A stretch of 64,000 nucleotides of DNA from Pseudomonas saxonica (GCF_007858365.1 NZ_VFIO01000001.1:434001-498000); one strand, 5' to 3'. Numbered from the stretch's first letter, positions 42,937-53,843 are shown. Numbers and translations are program-made. Notes: a model not told the origin generated them from the letters alone.

Positions 42937-43620
42937 ATGGGCGAAAGTATTCTCACCGCGCAGAACCTTAGCAAAGTGGTTCACAGCGCGGAAGGCGAGT
43001 TAACCATCCTTCACCCCTTGAGCCTAGCGCTGAACAAGGGCGACAGCCTGGCGATTGTTGGCGCATCGGGGTCGGGTAAATCCACATTACTGGGCTTGCT
43101 GGCCGGTCTGGACCTGCCCAGCGAAGGCGAAGTCATACTGGCCGGGCGAGCCTTGAGCACGCTGGATGAAGACCAGCGCGCGCGAGTACGGGCTGAACAT
43201 GTCGGCTTTGTGTTCCAGTCATTCCAGTTGCTCGACAGCCTCAATGCGCTGGAAAACGTCATGCTGCCGCTGGAGCTTGACGGCCGCAAAGATGCCCGCG
43301 CCCATGCCCGGCACCTGCTGGAACGGGTTGGTTTGGGTCAACGTCTGAGTCACTCGCCACGCCAACTGTCTGGCGGTGAGCAACAACGGGTGGCTATCGC
43401 CCGCGCATTTGCCGCCAACCCCGACGTGCTGTTTGCCGATGAACCCACTGGCAATCTGGACAGCCACACGGGTGAGCGCATCACTGATCTGCTCTTTGAG
43501 CTGAACAAGGAGCGCGGCACAACCCTGGTGCTGGTGACGCATGACGAACGCCTGGCGCATCGTTGCCGGCGCCTGATCCGCCTTGAAGCTGGCCATCTGG
43601 TCGGCCCTCTGGAGCCCTGA
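42937..43620 (+). CDS. ABC transporter ATP-binding protein (YbbA-like)
   Basis: 227 residues, the LolD/YbbA/MacB type. Walker A GASGSGKST, signature LSGGEQQ, Walker B VLFADEPTGNLDS, switch VTHDERL. It starts 10 bases from the tesA start in divergent orientation, as in E. coli tesA-ybbAP. The stop overlaps the permease start (TGATG). It probably drives a mechanotransmission-type complex on the inner membrane; the substrate is unknown. Confidence 0.93.
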   Translation: MGESILTAQNLSKVVHSAEGELTILHPLSLALNKGDSLAIVGASGSGKSTLLGLLAGLDLPSEGEVILAGRALSTLDEDQRARVRAEHVGFVFQSFQLLDSLNALENVMLPLELDGRKDARAHARHLLERVGLGQRLSHSPRQLSGGEQQRVAIARAFAANPDVLFADEPTGNLDSHTGERITDLLFELNKERGTTLVLVTHDERLAHRCRRLIRLEAGHLVGPLEP

Positions 43621-46124
43621 TGGCACGCCTTCCGTTGTTGCGTCTGTTCAGCCTCGCCGTGCGCCAATTGCTACGCGACGCCCGCGCCGGAGAGTTGCGA
43701 GTTCTGTTCTTCGCCCTGCTGGTGGCCGTTGCAGCCAGCACGGCCATCGGCTACTTCGGTGCGCGTCTCAATGGCGCCATGCTGTTGCGTGCCACCGAGT
43801 TTCTGGGGGCTGATCTGGTCCTTGACGGCAGCACCCCGGCCCGCGCAGAACAAGTGCGCACTGGCCTCGATCTTGGCCTGGAACACGCGCGTGTTGTCGA
43901 ATTTTCCAGCGTCATCGCCACTGACAACGGCATTCAACTGTCCAGTATCAAGGCGGCCGATAGCGCTTACCCTTTACGTGGAGAGTTGAAAAGTGCGGCC
44001 CAACCTTACGCCGAGGAGCAGCCCGGGGGCGGTCCAAAACCCGGAGAGGCCTGGGCGGAATCACGACTGCTCACGGCACTGGACCTGAAAGTCGGTGATG
44101 AGATCGATGTCGGCTCAAAAACCGTGCGAATCACCCGGGTTCTGACCTATGAACCCGACCGTGCCGGCAATATTTACAGCCTCACCCCCCGGGTTCTGAT
44201 CAATCTTGACGATCTGGCCGCCACGGGCATCGTGCAACCGGGTAGCCGAGTCACCTTTCGCGAGCTGTGGCGTGGGGACGCGCCTGCGCTTGAGTCTTAT
44301 CGACAAACACTTAAGCCCGGCCTTGATGCTAACCAGCGCTTGCTCGACGGGCGTGACGGCAACCAGCAAATTGGCGGCGCTCTGGGCAAGGCCGAACGCT
44401 ACTTGAATATGGCCAGCTTGGTGGCCGTGCTGTTGTCGGGTGTGGCCGTGGCATTATCGGCCACCCGGTTTGCCAACCGACGTTTTGATGCAAGCGCCTT
44501 ACTGCGCTGCCTGGGCTTGTCGCGCAGCGAAACCTTGTGGTTATTCACTCTGCAACTCGCATTGCTTGGGCTACTGGCAAGTCTCGCCGGCGCCTTGCTG
44601 GGCTGGCTGGCGCAGCTCGGTTTATTCGCGATCCTGCATAATCTGCTGCCGTCCGACGTGCCGCCCGGAGGCCTGATGCCAGCCATAGCAGGCATGGGCA
44701 CCGGGCTTGTCGCCTTGGCCGGCTTCGCCCTGCCGCCGTTGGCTGCACTGGGGCGCGTGCCCCCCTTACGCGTATTGCGCCGCGACATTCTGCCTGTGCC
44801 CGCCAGCACCTGGACGGTTTACGGAGCGGCCCTGTTGGCGCTCGGTCTGATCATGTGGCGCATGAGTCTGGATCTGGTGCTGACTTTTGCCCTGCTCGGC
44901 GGTGGCGTTATTGCCGCATTGGTGCTCGGCGGGCTGTTATTGCTGGGGCTGCAAAGCCTGCGTCGATTATTGGCACGTTCGACACTGGCGTGGCGACTGG
45001 GGCTGGGCCAGCTTCTGCGTAACCCGCTGGCAGCAGCGGGCCAGTCCCTGGCTTTTGGCCTGATTTTGCTGTCGATGGCTTTAATCGCACTGCTGCGTGG
45101 CGAACTGCTGGACACGTGGCAAAACCAGTTGCCCAAAGACGCGCCCAATTATTTTGCCCTGAACATTCTGCCAGCCGACAAAGACGCTTTCGGCGCTCGC
45201 CTGCACGAGCTACAAGCTCAGGCCGCACCGCTTTATCCCGTTGTACCTGGACGTTTGGTCAGCATTAATGGCGAGCCGGTGCAAGAGATCGTCACTAAAG
45301 ACTCCAGTGGCGACAAAGCCATCCAGCGCGACCTGAGCCTGACCTGGGCAGCTCAATTGCCCGAGGGCAATAAGTTGACAGATGGCACGTGGTGGAGTGC
45401 CCAACCTGAAGGGGATATTCCCGGCGTATCGGTCGAGGCCAAAGTCGCCGAGAGCCTGAAACTGAAGGTGGGCGACCATCTGACCTTTACCGTCGGCGGG
45501 GTTAATCGCGAGGCGCAAGTCACCAGTTTGCGCAGCATCAACTGGGACAACTTCCAGCCGAACTTCTTTATGATTTTCCAGCCTGGGACGTTGCAGGACT
45601 TGCCCACCACCTACCTCACCAGCTTTTATCTGGCACCAGGGCATGACAAGGAAATCATCGAACTTTCACGCAGTTTCCCGGCGGTGACCATTCTGCCCAT
45701 CGAAGCCTTGCTTGCGCAGCTACGCAGCATCCTGGCCCAAGTGACCATCGCGGTTGAATACGTGCTGTTGTTTGTTTTGGCAGCCGGCCTGGCGGTGTTG
45801 TTTTCCGGCCTGCAATCGACACTGGATGAGCGCATTCGCCAAGGCGCTCTGCTGCGGGCTCTGGGGGCAGAACGGCAACTGTTGGTCAAAGCCCGCCGCA
45901 TTGAGTTCGGCTTGCTGGGTGCAACCAGTGGTTTGCTGGCGGCTCTGGGCACTGAACTGGTGAGCCTGGTCTTGTATCGCTTTGCTTTTGACCTGCCGTG
46001 GCATCCTCACCCGTGGCTTCTATTACTCCCGGTAGTGGGGGCACTTATGGTCGGCGGCGCAGGGGTCTTTGGCACCCGCCGAGCGCTCAATGCCAGCCCG
46101 CTGACAGTATTGCGCGAGGGCTGA
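43620..46124 (+). CDS. FtsX-like ABC permease (YbbP-like)
   Basis: 834 residues with about ten membrane helices in the usual pattern: one N-terminal, then a large periplasmic part (about 50-255), clusters around 260-500, and a C-terminal FtsX domain (about 705-830). The end ([20 protein letters not shown]) is the family motif. Translation couples with the ATPase by a one-base overlap. With it, it would form a YbbAP complex, for which lipid or toxin extraction has been suggested. Confidence 0.93.
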   Translation: MARLPLLRLFSLAVRQLLRDARAGELRVLFFALLVAVAASTAIGYFGARLNGAMLLRATEFLGADLVLDGSTPARAEQVRTGLDLGLEHARVVEFSSVIATDNGIQLSSIKAADSAYPLRGELKSAAQPYAEEQPGGGPKPGEAWAESRLLTALDLKVGDEIDVGSKTVRITRVLTYEPDRAGNIYSLTPRVLINLDDLAATGIVQPGSRVTFRELWRGDAPALESYRQTLKPGLDANQRLLDGRDGNQQIGGALGKAERYLNMASLVAVLLSGVAVALSATRFANRRFDASALLRCLGLSRSETLWLFTLQLALLGLLASLAGALLGWLAQLGLFAILHNLLPSDVPPGGLMPAIAGMGTGLVALAGFALPPLAALGRVPPLRVLRRDILPVPASTWTVYGAALLALGLIMWRMSLDLVLTFALLGGGVIAALVLGGLLLLGLQSLRRLLARSTLAWRLGLGQLLRNPLAAAGQSLAFGLILLSMALIALLRGELLDTWQNQLPKDAPNYFALNILPADKDAFGARLHELQAQAAPLYPVVPGRLVSINGEPVQEIVTKDSSGDKAIQRDLSLTWAAQLPEGNKLTDGTWWSAQPEGDIPGVSVEAKVAESLKLKVGDHLTFTVGGVNREAQVTSLRSINWDNFQPNFFMIFQPGTLQDLPTTYLTSFYLAPGHDKEIIELSRSFPAVTILPIEALLAQLRSILAQVTIAVEYVLLFVLAAGLAVLFSGLQSTLDERIRQGALLRALGAERQLLVKARRIEFGLLGATSGLLAALGTELVSLVLYRFAFDLPWHPHPWLLLLPVVGALMVGGAGVFGTRRALNASPLTVLREG

Positions 46125-46158
46125 TAGACTCGCGCCCTTCTCTGCCAACGGATTGCCC

Positions 46159-46656
46159 ATGAGCCGCTATCGCCCTCCTCGCCCTGCTGGCACCGCGCTA
46201 ATCACCCCCGAAGGTGAAGCGCGGATGCGCGCCGAACTGCATGAGCTATGGCATGTACGCAGACCGCAAGTGACCCAGTCAGTCAGTGAGGCCGCGGCCC
46301 AAGGGGATCGTTCAGAAAACGCCGAATACACATACGGCAAGAAAATGCTGCGCGAAATTGACAGTCGCGTACGCTTTCTCACCAAACGTCTGGAGAGTCT
46401 CAAGGTTGTCAGCGAGAAGCCCAGCGATCCGAATAAAGTCTATTTCGGCGCATGGGTCACGATTGAGGACGAAGAAGGTAAACAATCACGCTACCGCATC
46501 GTCGGCCCTGACGAGCTTGACCTCAAGCAGGGGCTTATCAGCATCGACTCTCCGCTGGCACGGGCCTTGATCGGCAAAGCGCTGGATGCTGAAGTCCAGG
46601 TGCAAACACCCACCGGTGAGCAATGGGTGTATATCGTTGCGATTGAGTACCCGTAA
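46159..46656 (+). CDS. greB: Transcript cleavage factor GreB
   Basis: 165 residues from ATG 46159; a TTG at 46153 is upstream in frame. The N-terminal coiled coil (about 10-85) carries the acidic tip in [20 protein letters not shown]. The C-terminal FKBP-like domain has [31 protein letters not shown] and [10 protein letters not shown]. It enters the RNA polymerase secondary channel and stimulates cleavage of backtracked RNA. It follows the ABC permease by 34 bases. Confidence 0.96.
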   Translation: MSRYRPPRPAGTALITPEGEARMRAELHELWHVRRPQVTQSVSEAAAQGDRSENAEYTYGKKMLREIDSRVRFLTKRLESLKVVSEKPSDPNKVYFGAWVTIEDEEGKQSRYRIVGPDELDLKQGLISIDSPLARALIGKALDAEVQVQTPTGEQWVYIVAIEYP

Positions 46657-46661
46657 CGCCG

Positions 46662-46970
46662 TTAGCCTAAAGCAATCAAGCCCTGACGCGAGACCCGGAT
46701 CAAGTTGCGGATAACGACTTCGGCCTCTTCGGCTCTCGGCGATTGAATGACCGCCAGATCAAAGCTGTCGCTGGCAAAACGCGCCAGTTCGTCACCCTCT
46801 TCCACAAATTGAATCAAGAAAGCCGAAGCGCGGCCCTTGCGACGTGGCCAGCCGTCCAGCCAACGCAGCAGCGTAGGTTGATGCTTACCACCCAGAAGGA
46901 TTTTTGGATTGCGCAGGTACGAGTTGGCAGTGACAGGCGCCAAGCTTGCAACGGGACGTGGTTGACTCAT
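46662..46970 (-). CDS. Conserved hypothetical protein
   Basis: 102 residues, soluble, no signal peptide. It reads MSQPRPVASLAPVTANSYLR, then QPTLLRWLDGWPRRKGR and a helical end EEAEVVIRNLIRVSRQGLIAL. No domain recognised; the position after greB appears conserved in the genus. It stops six bases from the greB stop in convergent orientation. The 242 bases upstream hold a perfect hairpin GAGGTTTG-CTA-CAAACCTC (47045-47063) of unknown role. Confidence 0.7.
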   Translation of the reverse strand: MSQPRPVASLAPVTANSYLRNPKILLGGKHQPTLLRWLDGWPRRKGRASAFLIQFVEEGDELARFASDSFDLAVIQSPRAEEAEVVIRNLIRVSRQGLIALG

Positions 46971-47170
46971 GTTTCGGTTCTCCGCCTCAGGATTCTGCGT
47001 GGCAGGTGAGAGGCAACACCGAACCAGCGCTTTAGCGGTATTTCGAGGTTTGCTACAAACCTCTTAGAAAGTCTAGTGACCCTCTGGCGCCCCGCAAGTA
47101 GCTGTTTAAATCGGCGCAAGAAAACATCCTAGATAAACCGCCTTGCAACTGTCAAGAATCTCGTACAACG

Positions 47171-47196
47171 AAAAAGGCCCGTACTAGACGGGCCTT
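47171..47196 (-). terminator. Terminator of the DoxX gene
   Basis: AAGGCCCGT (47174-47182) pairs with ACGGGCCTT (47188-47196), preceded by A's that read as T on the minus strand. It lies 17 bases past the DoxX stop. Confidence 0.88.
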
Positions 47197-47212
47197 GGAG
47201 CTGCGCAGAGGT

Positions 47213-47647
47213 TTACCGGGCGATGACACGATCAAACGACAGTTTGCCCGCCCCTTCGATCAGCACCGCAAGCGTGCCGCCCAACAGAGCCAAGGCAAAC
47301 TCGTAGCCATTGTTGGCCATAAACAAGCCGTTATGGATATGCACCGAGAAGATCGCTACCAGCAACGTGAAAGACAATCCCAGTGCTGCTGGGCGGGCCA
47401 GTAAACCAATGATCAAGGCCAACCCGCCAAAGAACTCCGTGCCGCCCGACAACAGCGCCATTAGCGTGCCCGGCGCCAGGCCAATGCTTTCCATCCATTG
47501 AGCCGTACCCGCCAGACCGCCCCCACCAAACCAGCCGAATAGTTTTTGCGAGCCGTGAGCGGCGAAGATGATGCCGACAAAAATCCGCAATAGGGTCAAG
47601 CCATAACCTGCACGCGTGCTCAGTAGGATCTGGATGAATTTGCTCAT
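47213..47647 (-). CDS. DoxX-family membrane protein
   Basis: 144 residues with four membrane helices. The motif FAAHGSQKLFGWFGGGGLAG is diagnostic of DoxX, followed by FFGGLALIIGLLARPAALGL. AAGGA lies before the ATG. Family members occur with thiol and oxidative-stress systems, but the molecular role is unclear. Single gene with its own terminator. Confidence 0.9.
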   Translation of the reverse strand: MSKFIQILLSTRAGYGLTLLRIFVGIIFAAHGSQKLFGWFGGGGLAGTAQWMESIGLAPGTLMALLSGGTEFFGGLALIIGLLARPAALGLSFTLLVAIFSVHIHNGLFMANNGYEFALALLGGTLAVLIEGAGKLSFDRVIAR

Positions 47648-47748
47648 GGTGAAGTCCTTTGACTATTCAGGTGGGAATGGCGCCATATTAATCAGTTTTT
47701 AAAATGTTAAAAGTCGAATAAACCCAACTAAACAATCGATTTTTTAGA

Positions 47749-49167
47749 TCACTTGCGTGATGCCACCGCTGACTTTGCGGGCTCTAAAGAGCCCCGAACC
47801 CGATCAAAAGCCAAAAAGTATTTATTCACACTATTAACGTAACTGACCGGCCCCATCCCAACCTGCTCCATCGCAATGCGCTCCACCTGAAAGAACCATT
47901 GATCCGGGTTCAACCCGCGTCGCCGGGCTTCGGCCCGCATCCCCTGCACACGTTCCGGCCCCATGTTGTAAGCCGCCAGTACAAAGGCCATGCGCTCTCT
48001 CTCATTGAGCTTGGGACTGGAAAAAAACTTGCGCCGAATCATCGCCAGGTACTTGGCCCCGGCTTGCACATTGTTATCAACGTTTTGAATGTTATTGACG
48101 CCCACCCGTTGGGCTGCCGACGGGGTAATTTGCAACAACCCTGTTGCCCCGCCGCCGCCTTTGGCATTGGGGTTCAGGGTTGACTCCTTGAAAGCCAGCG
48201 CGGCCAGATTAAGCCAGTCCATACCCTGTTGACCGGCATGTTTTTGCAGCACCGGGCGTAACTGCTCAAGTTTCTTGCGGTCGGCACGGGCCAGCGGGTT
48301 ATGCACACGGTACAAACGCCGATAAACCCGCTCAAACGCCATGTCCTGATTGGAAGGCGCTTTATAGCCAACTAAAAAACGATCAATGCTCGCCCGTAAC
48401 ATTGAGGCATCACGCCGCACGTACCAGCGCATGGCTCTGGGCTCACTGATCAGTACCTTGCGATCGAAGTGCAGCTTGGGCATCAGCGTGGCCCAACGCT
48501 CAGCAATTGGCTTTTCAACGATCGTCAGATGAAAAATACCGGCTTGCACCATCTCCAGTACATCTTCAACTGCAAGCGTCGGGTCGACCCACTCGATCTT
48601 TACGGGAGGCAATTTGCGCAGGGCCAGCTTTTGATTGACCCCATTCACCGCGGCCCCCGCCGCGCTGCCGGTGGTCAGCGCCACTGTACGCCCTGAAAGC
48701 TGCTCCAGACGGGTGAAACGGCGCTGCCCTTTGCCGCCCACCAGCAGCAAGGGCACGTCATCGACAATCGGGGCGCTGGCACTGATTGCACGGCCGGGCT
48801 TGAGGTTGAACAGTTCGCCGGGGGCCACCACATCACCCTCGCCACGCGACAGGGCGCCGAGCAATTGGTCTTTGGCTTTAGGGATGATCTTGAGCGTGAT
48901 TTTCTGGCCATCACGGGCATGGCCATTGAGGTAGCGTTCGAAAGCGCGCAAGCGATGGTATTCAACGCCAATGTCCTGACCCTGAACCTCACCCGAACTG
49001 TTGCGGCTTTGATTGACCAGCACCCGCAGTACCTTACTGCTGCGAATCTGCGCCAGATCACGGGCCTGACTCGGTTTGCCGACCTGCGAAGGTCCGGCCA
49101 GACGCGCCGTCGCCGATACGGGCAAGATCATGAGACACAGGGCAATCAATAGCGTGGGTCTAATCAT
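47749..49167 (-). CDS. MltF-like lytic transglycosylase with solute-binding domain
   Basis: 472 residues from ATG 49167 with GGAG upstream; the open frame starts at 49197. The signal peptide ends PVSATA. The first part (about 30-270) is an amino-acid binding-protein-like domain (VLRVLVNQSRNSSGEVQG, VDDVPLLLVGGKG). The second (about 300-440) is an SLT domain with catalytic Glu in LAFKESTLNPNAKGGGGATG, then AYNMGPERVQ. It cleaves glycan strands to 1,6-anhydro products. The lipobox of some MltF is absent, so it should be soluble or peripheral. Confidence 0.9.
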   Translation of the reverse strand: MIRPTLLIALCLMILPVSATARLAGPSQVGKPSQARDLAQIRSSKVLRVLVNQSRNSSGEVQGQDIGVEYHRLRAFERYLNGHARDGQKITLKIIPKAKDQLLGALSRGEGDVVAPGELFNLKPGRAISASAPIVDDVPLLLVGGKGQRRFTRLEQLSGRTVALTTGSAAGAAVNGVNQKLALRKLPPVKIEWVDPTLAVEDVLEMVQAGIFHLTIVEKPIAERWATLMPKLHFDRKVLISEPRAMRWYVRRDASMLRASIDRFLVGYKAPSNQDMAFERVYRRLYRVHNPLARADRKKLEQLRPVLQKHAGQQGMDWLNLAALAFKESTLNPNAKGGGGATGLLQITPSAAQRVGVNNIQNVDNNVQAGAKYLAMIRRKFFSSPKLNERERMAFVLAAYNMGPERVQGMRAEARRRGLNPDQWFFQVERIAMEQVGMGPVSYVNSVNKYFLAFDRVRGSLEPAKSAVASRK

Positions 49168-49403
49168 CCGTTCTCCGGAGTGAATGGCCTTCAGCACTGG
49201 ATCGATTTACCCGACCACCGGTTACCCTTTTGGGATTAAAAAAGCGCTGAAAACAGTAAGCAAACGTACAGCGGCAGTCTTTGCAAACCTGGCGTTACGT
49301 TGATGCGGCATTCAAAGACAACCATAACTGTCTGTAGTTCTTGGTTTTTCTTATCAATCTACAGCTCTGATATGCTTCCCGGCCTCTGGCCTGAGGTAGC
49401 ACC

Positions 49404-50225
49404 ATGCAACTCATCGATATCGGCGTCAACCTGACCAACCCCAGCTTCGACGGCAAACACCAAGCCGTCTTAGAGCGTGCTTACACGGCAGGCATCTCAC
49501 AATTGGTGCTCACGGGCACCAGTGTTGAAGGCAGTGAACAAGCCTTGAATCTGTGCCGCGAGCTGGATGACAGCGCGCAGCGCCTGTTTGCAACGGCGGG
49601 TATCCATCCCCACTCGGCCAGTGATTGGAATGGCGATAGCGCCCAACGTTTACTGGCACTGCTCAAAGAGCCCAACGTGCGCGCCGTTGGCGAATGCGGG
49701 CTGGACTTCAACCGAGACTTCTCCCCAAGACCGCAGCAGGAAAAGGTCCTGGAGGAACATTTGGCGATGGCCGTTGACTTGCAATTACCCGTGTTTTTGC
49801 ATGAGCGCGACGCCAACCAGCGCCTGCTGGAAATTCTGCGTAACTACCGCGATCACTTGCCAGCGGCAGTGGTGCACTGTTTTACCGGCGAAAAACGTGC
49901 GCTGTTCAGTTACCTGGATATGGATTTGCACATCGGCATCACTGGCTGGATTTGTGACGAGCGACGTGGCACCCACTTACACCCGTTGGTGCGTGACATC
50001 CCCCGTGGCCGCTTGATGCTGGAAAGCGACGCACCGTATTTGCTGCCACGCACCTTGCGACCCAAGCCTAAAAATGGCCGCAACGAACCGGCATATTTGA
50101 CCGAAGTGCTGCGCGAAGTAGCCCTGCACCGCGAAGAAAGCCAACAAGACCTGGCCGCCCACACTACCGCCTGCGCACGGGCGTTTTTTGGACTGCCCGT
50201 GATCATTGACTCACCTGAAGCGTAG
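49404..50225 (+). CDS. tatD: TatD-family metal-dependent hydrolase/DNase
   Basis: 273 residues, GAGG before the ATG. Metal and family motifs: [11 protein letters not shown] (the usual DxHxH region altered to DIGVN, as in true TatD), [54 protein letters not shown]. TatD acts as a 3'-5' exonuclease on damaged DNA in E. coli. Single gene. Confidence 0.93.
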   Translation: MQLIDIGVNLTNPSFDGKHQAVLERAYTAGISQLVLTGTSVEGSEQALNLCRELDDSAQRLFATAGIHPHSASDWNGDSAQRLLALLKEPNVRAVGECGLDFNRDFSPRPQQEKVLEEHLAMAVDLQLPVFLHERDANQRLLEILRNYRDHLPAAVVHCFTGEKRALFSYLDMDLHIGITGWICDERRGTHLHPLVRDIPRGRLMLESDAPYLLPRTLRPKPKNGRNEPAYLTEVLREVALHREESQQDLAAHTTACARAFFGLPVIIDSPEA

Positions 50226-50290
50226 TAACTGCCGAAGGCTGCGTCCGGCGACAGCAGCGTCAATCCGCGGACGTCGCCTTCAGCAACACA
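50223..50290. repeat. REP element after tatD
   Basis: GTAGTAACTGCCGAAGGCTG begins a REP half-site, and GCGGACGTCGCCTTCAGCAA the partly inverted partner (from about 50267). It matches the intergenic REP family seen elsewhere in the window. Confidence 0.6.
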
Positions 50291-50406
50291 CACCAGTCAG
50301 TTGCCTCTGCCCCCAACCTTGACCCATATCAACAGGCCCTTCTGGAATACCGGCACAATGATGGCACCTTGCCAATATTGTGCGTGTAAAACAGAGAAGA
50401 CCTCCC

Positions 50407-51801
50407 ATGGGTACCTGGCTTAGCAACATCTCGCTCAAATACAAATTCTGGGCCGTCAATGCGGTGGCCTTTGTCACCACCTTGCTGCTGGTGCTGTATG
50501 CCGTACACCTTGAGCAGCAAGCACGCAGTGACGCTGCACTGGCCAACGCCCAAGAGCACGCCCGGTTACTCAGTGCCTGGCCCGCCGGTCAGCCACTGCC
50601 TGAGCCCTCTTATCTGCTGCGCGTACCAGCCGGCCAGCCGACGCCACCAGGAACCCTCAGAGTTACGCGCGACGACGGCCAGAACCTTGCGGTCAAGGCT
50701 GATGCCCCGAGCTTCAAACAGGTATTTCTAGAGCGCCTACCCCACTATGCAGTGGCCGTTTTGGTGCTGATGCTGGCCATGCTCGGGGCCTCACAATTGC
50801 TCATCCGCTTTTTGCTGAGCCAACTCAACACGCTCAAGGACGTGATGTTGAATGTCGAACAGACCGGTGACTTATCAGCCCGTGTGCCGTTGGCCTGCAC
50901 CGATGAAGTCGGACAGATGGCCAGCGCCTTCAACGCCATGCAGGCTGGTTTTCAGCGCGTCGTCAATACGGTCGCCCAAACTGCTGCGCAGCTGGATGTG
51001 GGTGCGGCGCGGCTGGCCAGCAGCATGGATGAGGTGCGTCAGGGGATGCTCGGACAACAGAGCGAAACAGATCAGGCAGCGACAGCCATCAATGAAATGT
51101 CCGCCACTGTCTACCACATTGCTCAACACGCGGGCGCCACACGCGACCTCTCACAAACCGCAGATACCTTGGCGGGCAGCGGTCAACAGGTGGTAAGCCG
51201 CGTGCAACACTCCATCGCCAGCTTGTCCACCGGGGTGCAAACCACCGCCGAGATGATTCAACAACTCGCTCTGGACAGTCAGAAGATCAATAGCGTGGTC
51301 GGGGTCATTCACAGTATTGCCGAACAAACCAATCTGCTGGCGCTCAATGCCGCTATTGAAGCCGCTCGTGCCGGCGAAATGGGCAGAGGCTTTGCGGTCG
51401 TGGCGGATGAAGTGCGCAACCTGGCCAAACGCGTACAAGCCTCCACCGATGAAATTACGCTCATGGTGTCAGCCTTGCAGTCAGGGACTCGCGACGCGGT
51501 GGACTTTATGCAGGAGAGCTCATTCAAGGCTGACGACTGCGTGCAGCAAGCGCAAGAAGCGGGTGCTGCGCTGGCCGAGATCACTCAGGCCGTGGCGCAG
51601 ATGCGCGAAAGCAACACCCAGATTGCGGTGGCCGCCGAGCAGCAAAGCCAAGTGGCCGAGGAGATGAATCGGGCGGTGGTCAGCATTCGCGACGTCACCG
51701 AAAACACCGTACAGCAGACCGTCGACTCGGCCACCACCAGCAACCAGCTGGCAACTCTGGCAGGGGAATTGAACCGCGCCATTGGCCAGTTAAAGCTATA
51801 G
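50407..51801 (+). CDS. Methyl-accepting chemotaxis protein with small sensor domain
   Basis: 465 residues from ATG 50407. TM1 is at about 15-35 ([20 protein letters not shown]), a short periplasmic region of about 80 residues follows, TM2 is at about 115-138, then HAMP (about 140-190) and the signalling coiled coil. The hairpin tip reads [20 protein letters not shown], nearly invariant. It signals to CheA/CheW. The periplasmic region is about half the size of a four-helix or dCache sensor, so it may sense through the membrane or HAMP. The ligand is unknown. Confidence 0.92.
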   Translation: MGTWLSNISLKYKFWAVNAVAFVTTLLLVLYAVHLEQQARSDAALANAQEHARLLSAWPAGQPLPEPSYLLRVPAGQPTPPGTLRVTRDDGQNLAVKADAPSFKQVFLERLPHYAVAVLVLMLAMLGASQLLIRFLLSQLNTLKDVMLNVEQTGDLSARVPLACTDEVGQMASAFNAMQAGFQRVVNTVAQTAAQLDVGAARLASSMDEVRQGMLGQQSETDQAATAINEMSATVYHIAQHAGATRDLSQTADTLAGSGQQVVSRVQHSIASLSTGVQTTAEMIQQLALDSQKINSVVGVIHSIAEQTNLLALNAAIEAARAGEMGRGFAVVADEVRNLAKRVQASTDEITLMVSALQSGTRDAVDFMQESSFKADDCVQQAQEAGAALAEITQAVAQMRESNTQIAVAAEQQSQVAEEMNRAVVSIRDVTENTVQQTVDSATTSNQLATLAGELNRAIGQLKL

Positions 51802-51917
51802 GCAACTGCCTATAAGGCCAATAGCCATTGTTGATTCGCCGTTCTTGGCGCTGCGCCCTATTCTTTGTTTATCCGGTTCAGCCAAGACTGAACCCATACA
51901 ACACAAGGAGAGCAATC

Positions 51918-52184
51918 ATGGGCAAACAACATCCTGACCAGCCTGCCTGGCAATGGCGCTCCAGCCCACTTAACGCACAGAGCGCTGCACTGCAAGCGCT
52001 TGACCTGATCGCCATTCCGATCATGGTCGTTGCGTTTTTGCTGATGGCTTCAGGCGTATTCAGCAACAATGCAACAAGTGCCGTGATCGGACTGGTTGCG
52101 CTGATCGCAGGCATGGTCATCCAGCATCAAGGCCGCCAACTTGAAGGGCAGGCCAAAGATCGGCAGCGCAGCAAAACGTTCTGA
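51918..52184 (+). CDS. Small two-helix membrane protein, unknown function
   Basis: 88 residues from ATG 51918, with AAGGAG eight bases upstream. A hydrophilic start (MGKQHPDQPAWQWRSSP) leads to two hydrophobic segments (LIAIPIMVVAFLLMASGVF and AVIGLVALIAGMVIQ) and a charged tail. No family recognised. It converges with the thioesterase gene with no bases between the two stop codons. Confidence 0.75.
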   Translation: MGKQHPDQPAWQWRSSPLNAQSAALQALDLIAIPIMVVAFLLMASGVFSNNATSAVIGLVALIAGMVIQHQGRQLEGQAKDRQRSKTF

Positions 52185-52982
52185 TTAACCGAAAACGGTT
52201 ACGGTCTGGCGGCTGATCGCAATCAGCTCACCCTCGAGCGACCACAGATTAGCCGCCACATGGCCGTAGCCATCGCGGGCATGCTCGATAACCGCCAAAT
52301 ATTTGCACCAGTCCAGTGTGCGGACGTTTCGTAACGGCTGCACAAACTCAATGGTCCAGGTCAATGTACTGCCCGCCGTCGGTTTATTGAGCATCGATAG
52401 CAACGCTGGCGGCCAGGCATCAACCAGCGCCAGCAGATGGGTTTCGGTCAAGGGCTCGTCGAGCAGATCCCCGCCAAGGCGCACCCAGCCACCCATTTCA
52501 CGTGTGCCACGACCGCTGAACGGCAGCCCACCCACTGCCCACGCCATCGACACATGGCGCATGAACTCGGGGGTGATGCCCTTGATATAGGGTAATAGCT
52601 GACAGTCTGCGTGTGCTTTCATTTCAGGTCCCGGCACACTGTCGACGCTCACCACAGATTCACGTGCAGCCCCAAAGCTGCCTTGAACCAGTGTGACAAC
52701 CTGGCCATTTTGCATCGCCCGTCCCAGCACCTGAGTGACTGCCTTGCCTTCGCGCAGTATCTCGACCTCAAAACTGACCGGCACACCCGGTTCAGCCGGC
52801 CCGACAAAACTCACCGACAATGAACGCAATGTTCGTTCGGCCGGGATTTGCGCGCGCATGGCTTCGTATTGCAGAGCCACCATCAGACCGCCAAATGTCG
52901 CGCGCCCTTGCCCCCAATCTGCCGGAATAGTCACCGCCTTCGGGTCGTGACGCACCGCAGCGACCAATGCTGAAAATTCCAT
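52185..52982 (-). CDS. Acyl-CoA thioesterase family protein (hotdog fold)
   Basis: 265 residues from ATG 52982, GAGGTG six bases upstream. It looks like a double hotdog of the TesB-like class: GQGRATFGGLMVALQYEAMR near the start, RSLSVSFVGPAEPGVPVSFE, and in the second half GSTLTWTIEFVQPLRN. These hydrolyse acyl-CoA thioesters; chain preference cannot be read. Single gene. Confidence 0.85.
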   Translation of the reverse strand: MEFSALVAAVRHDPKAVTIPADWGQGRATFGGLMVALQYEAMRAQIPAERTLRSLSVSFVGPAEPGVPVSFEVEILREGKAVTQVLGRAMQNGQVVTLVQGSFGAARESVVSVDSVPGPEMKAHADCQLLPYIKGITPEFMRHVSMAWAVGGLPFSGRGTREMGGWVRLGGDLLDEPLTETHLLALVDAWPPALLSMLNKPTAGSTLTWTIEFVQPLRNVRTLDWCKYLAVIEHARDGYGHVAANLWSLEGELIAISRQTVTVFG

Positions 52983-53078
52983 GAGCACCTCACAAGTGGA
53001 TAAAACACCGGGCAATACTACGCAGGGCTTATCCCGTGTACAGGCCTTGAATGCGCCAAACTCCGGGCTTTGTGCCGA

Positions 53079-53843
53079 TTATTGAAAACAAGCCGCACTG
53101 AGCTTGACCAGAGCCCGATCTGCGCGTTTCTCGCCACGCACCAACGCCGCACGCCATTGCTCCACACACGGCTGCAAATCGGGCTTTTGCTCCGCCTGAA
53201 CCAGCCATTGCCATGCGTCATGCCACTCACCCAGCGCCTGTTGCGCCTGTTTCAAACGGCTGAGCACCCGCGCGGACAATTCGTTGAGTTGGGGGTAGGC
53301 CTCAGCTCCGTAGCGCACGCGCTTGATTAACAAGCGCACGCGATGACGATCATGGCCGGGGTCATTCAGTGCTTTTTCAAGCGTCAGCCATTGCTTCTCT
53401 AGCACCTTTTCGATGCGTTGACGCAGCCCTCGCAACAGCCCTTCGCGTTCAGCGGCCCGGATAAAGCGAGGAAACACGTCAACAATCATCAATAACTGAG
53501 CCAACTGGACGCTGTCGGCCACCGTCGGGTAAATCCCCGCCAGTTGCTCGCGTCGACGGGCCGCCAATAGAGGCTGGTCATGCTCTTGCAAATAGGCCGC
53601 CAGCACTTCCAGGTCACGCCAGGGAGTCGTGTAACTCCCCACCTGGGACGCCGCCATTTCCAATTGCACCACACCCGGCAAGCCGCGCAACGGTCGCAGT
53701 AAACTGCGCAATCGACGCACCGTGGTGCGTAAATCGTGCAACGCTTCAGGATCCGTTTCGGCTTGCAGGCGCGCCTGACAGGCCAACAGCTTGACCTCCA
53801 GGCGTACTACATTTTCTATTATCCGGTCCGCCAACTCAGCCAT
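53079..53843 (-). CDS. CHAD-domain protein
   Basis: 254 residues, GGAGGGG before the ATG. The CHAD helical bundle is recognised by LHDLRTTVRRLRSLLRPLRG (about 36-55), WRDLEVLAAYL and RHRVRLLIKRVRYGAEAYPQ, with regularly spaced His, Arg and Lys. CHAD proteins bind polyphosphate. No CYTH triphosphatase is adjacent, so this is a stand-alone version. Confidence 0.88.
   Translation of the reverse strand: MAELADRIIENVVRLEVKLLACQARLQAETDPEALHDLRTTVRRLRSLLRPLRGLPGVVQLEMAASQVGSYTTPWRDLEVLAAYLQEHDQPLLAARRREQLAGIYPTVADSVQLAQLLMIVDVFPRFIRAAEREGLLRGLRQRIEKVLEKQWLTLEKALNDPGHDRHRVRLLIKRVRYGAEAYPQLNELSARVLSRLKQAQQALGEWHDAWQWLVQAEQKPDLQPCVEQWRAALVRGEKRADRALVKLSAACFQ

Noticed and set aside
47045..47063. Perfect hairpin GAGGTTTG-CTA-CAAACCTC as terminator or RNA gene
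   Set aside because: No T run and no gene end nearby; too short to call an RNA gene. Noted under the neighbouring gene.
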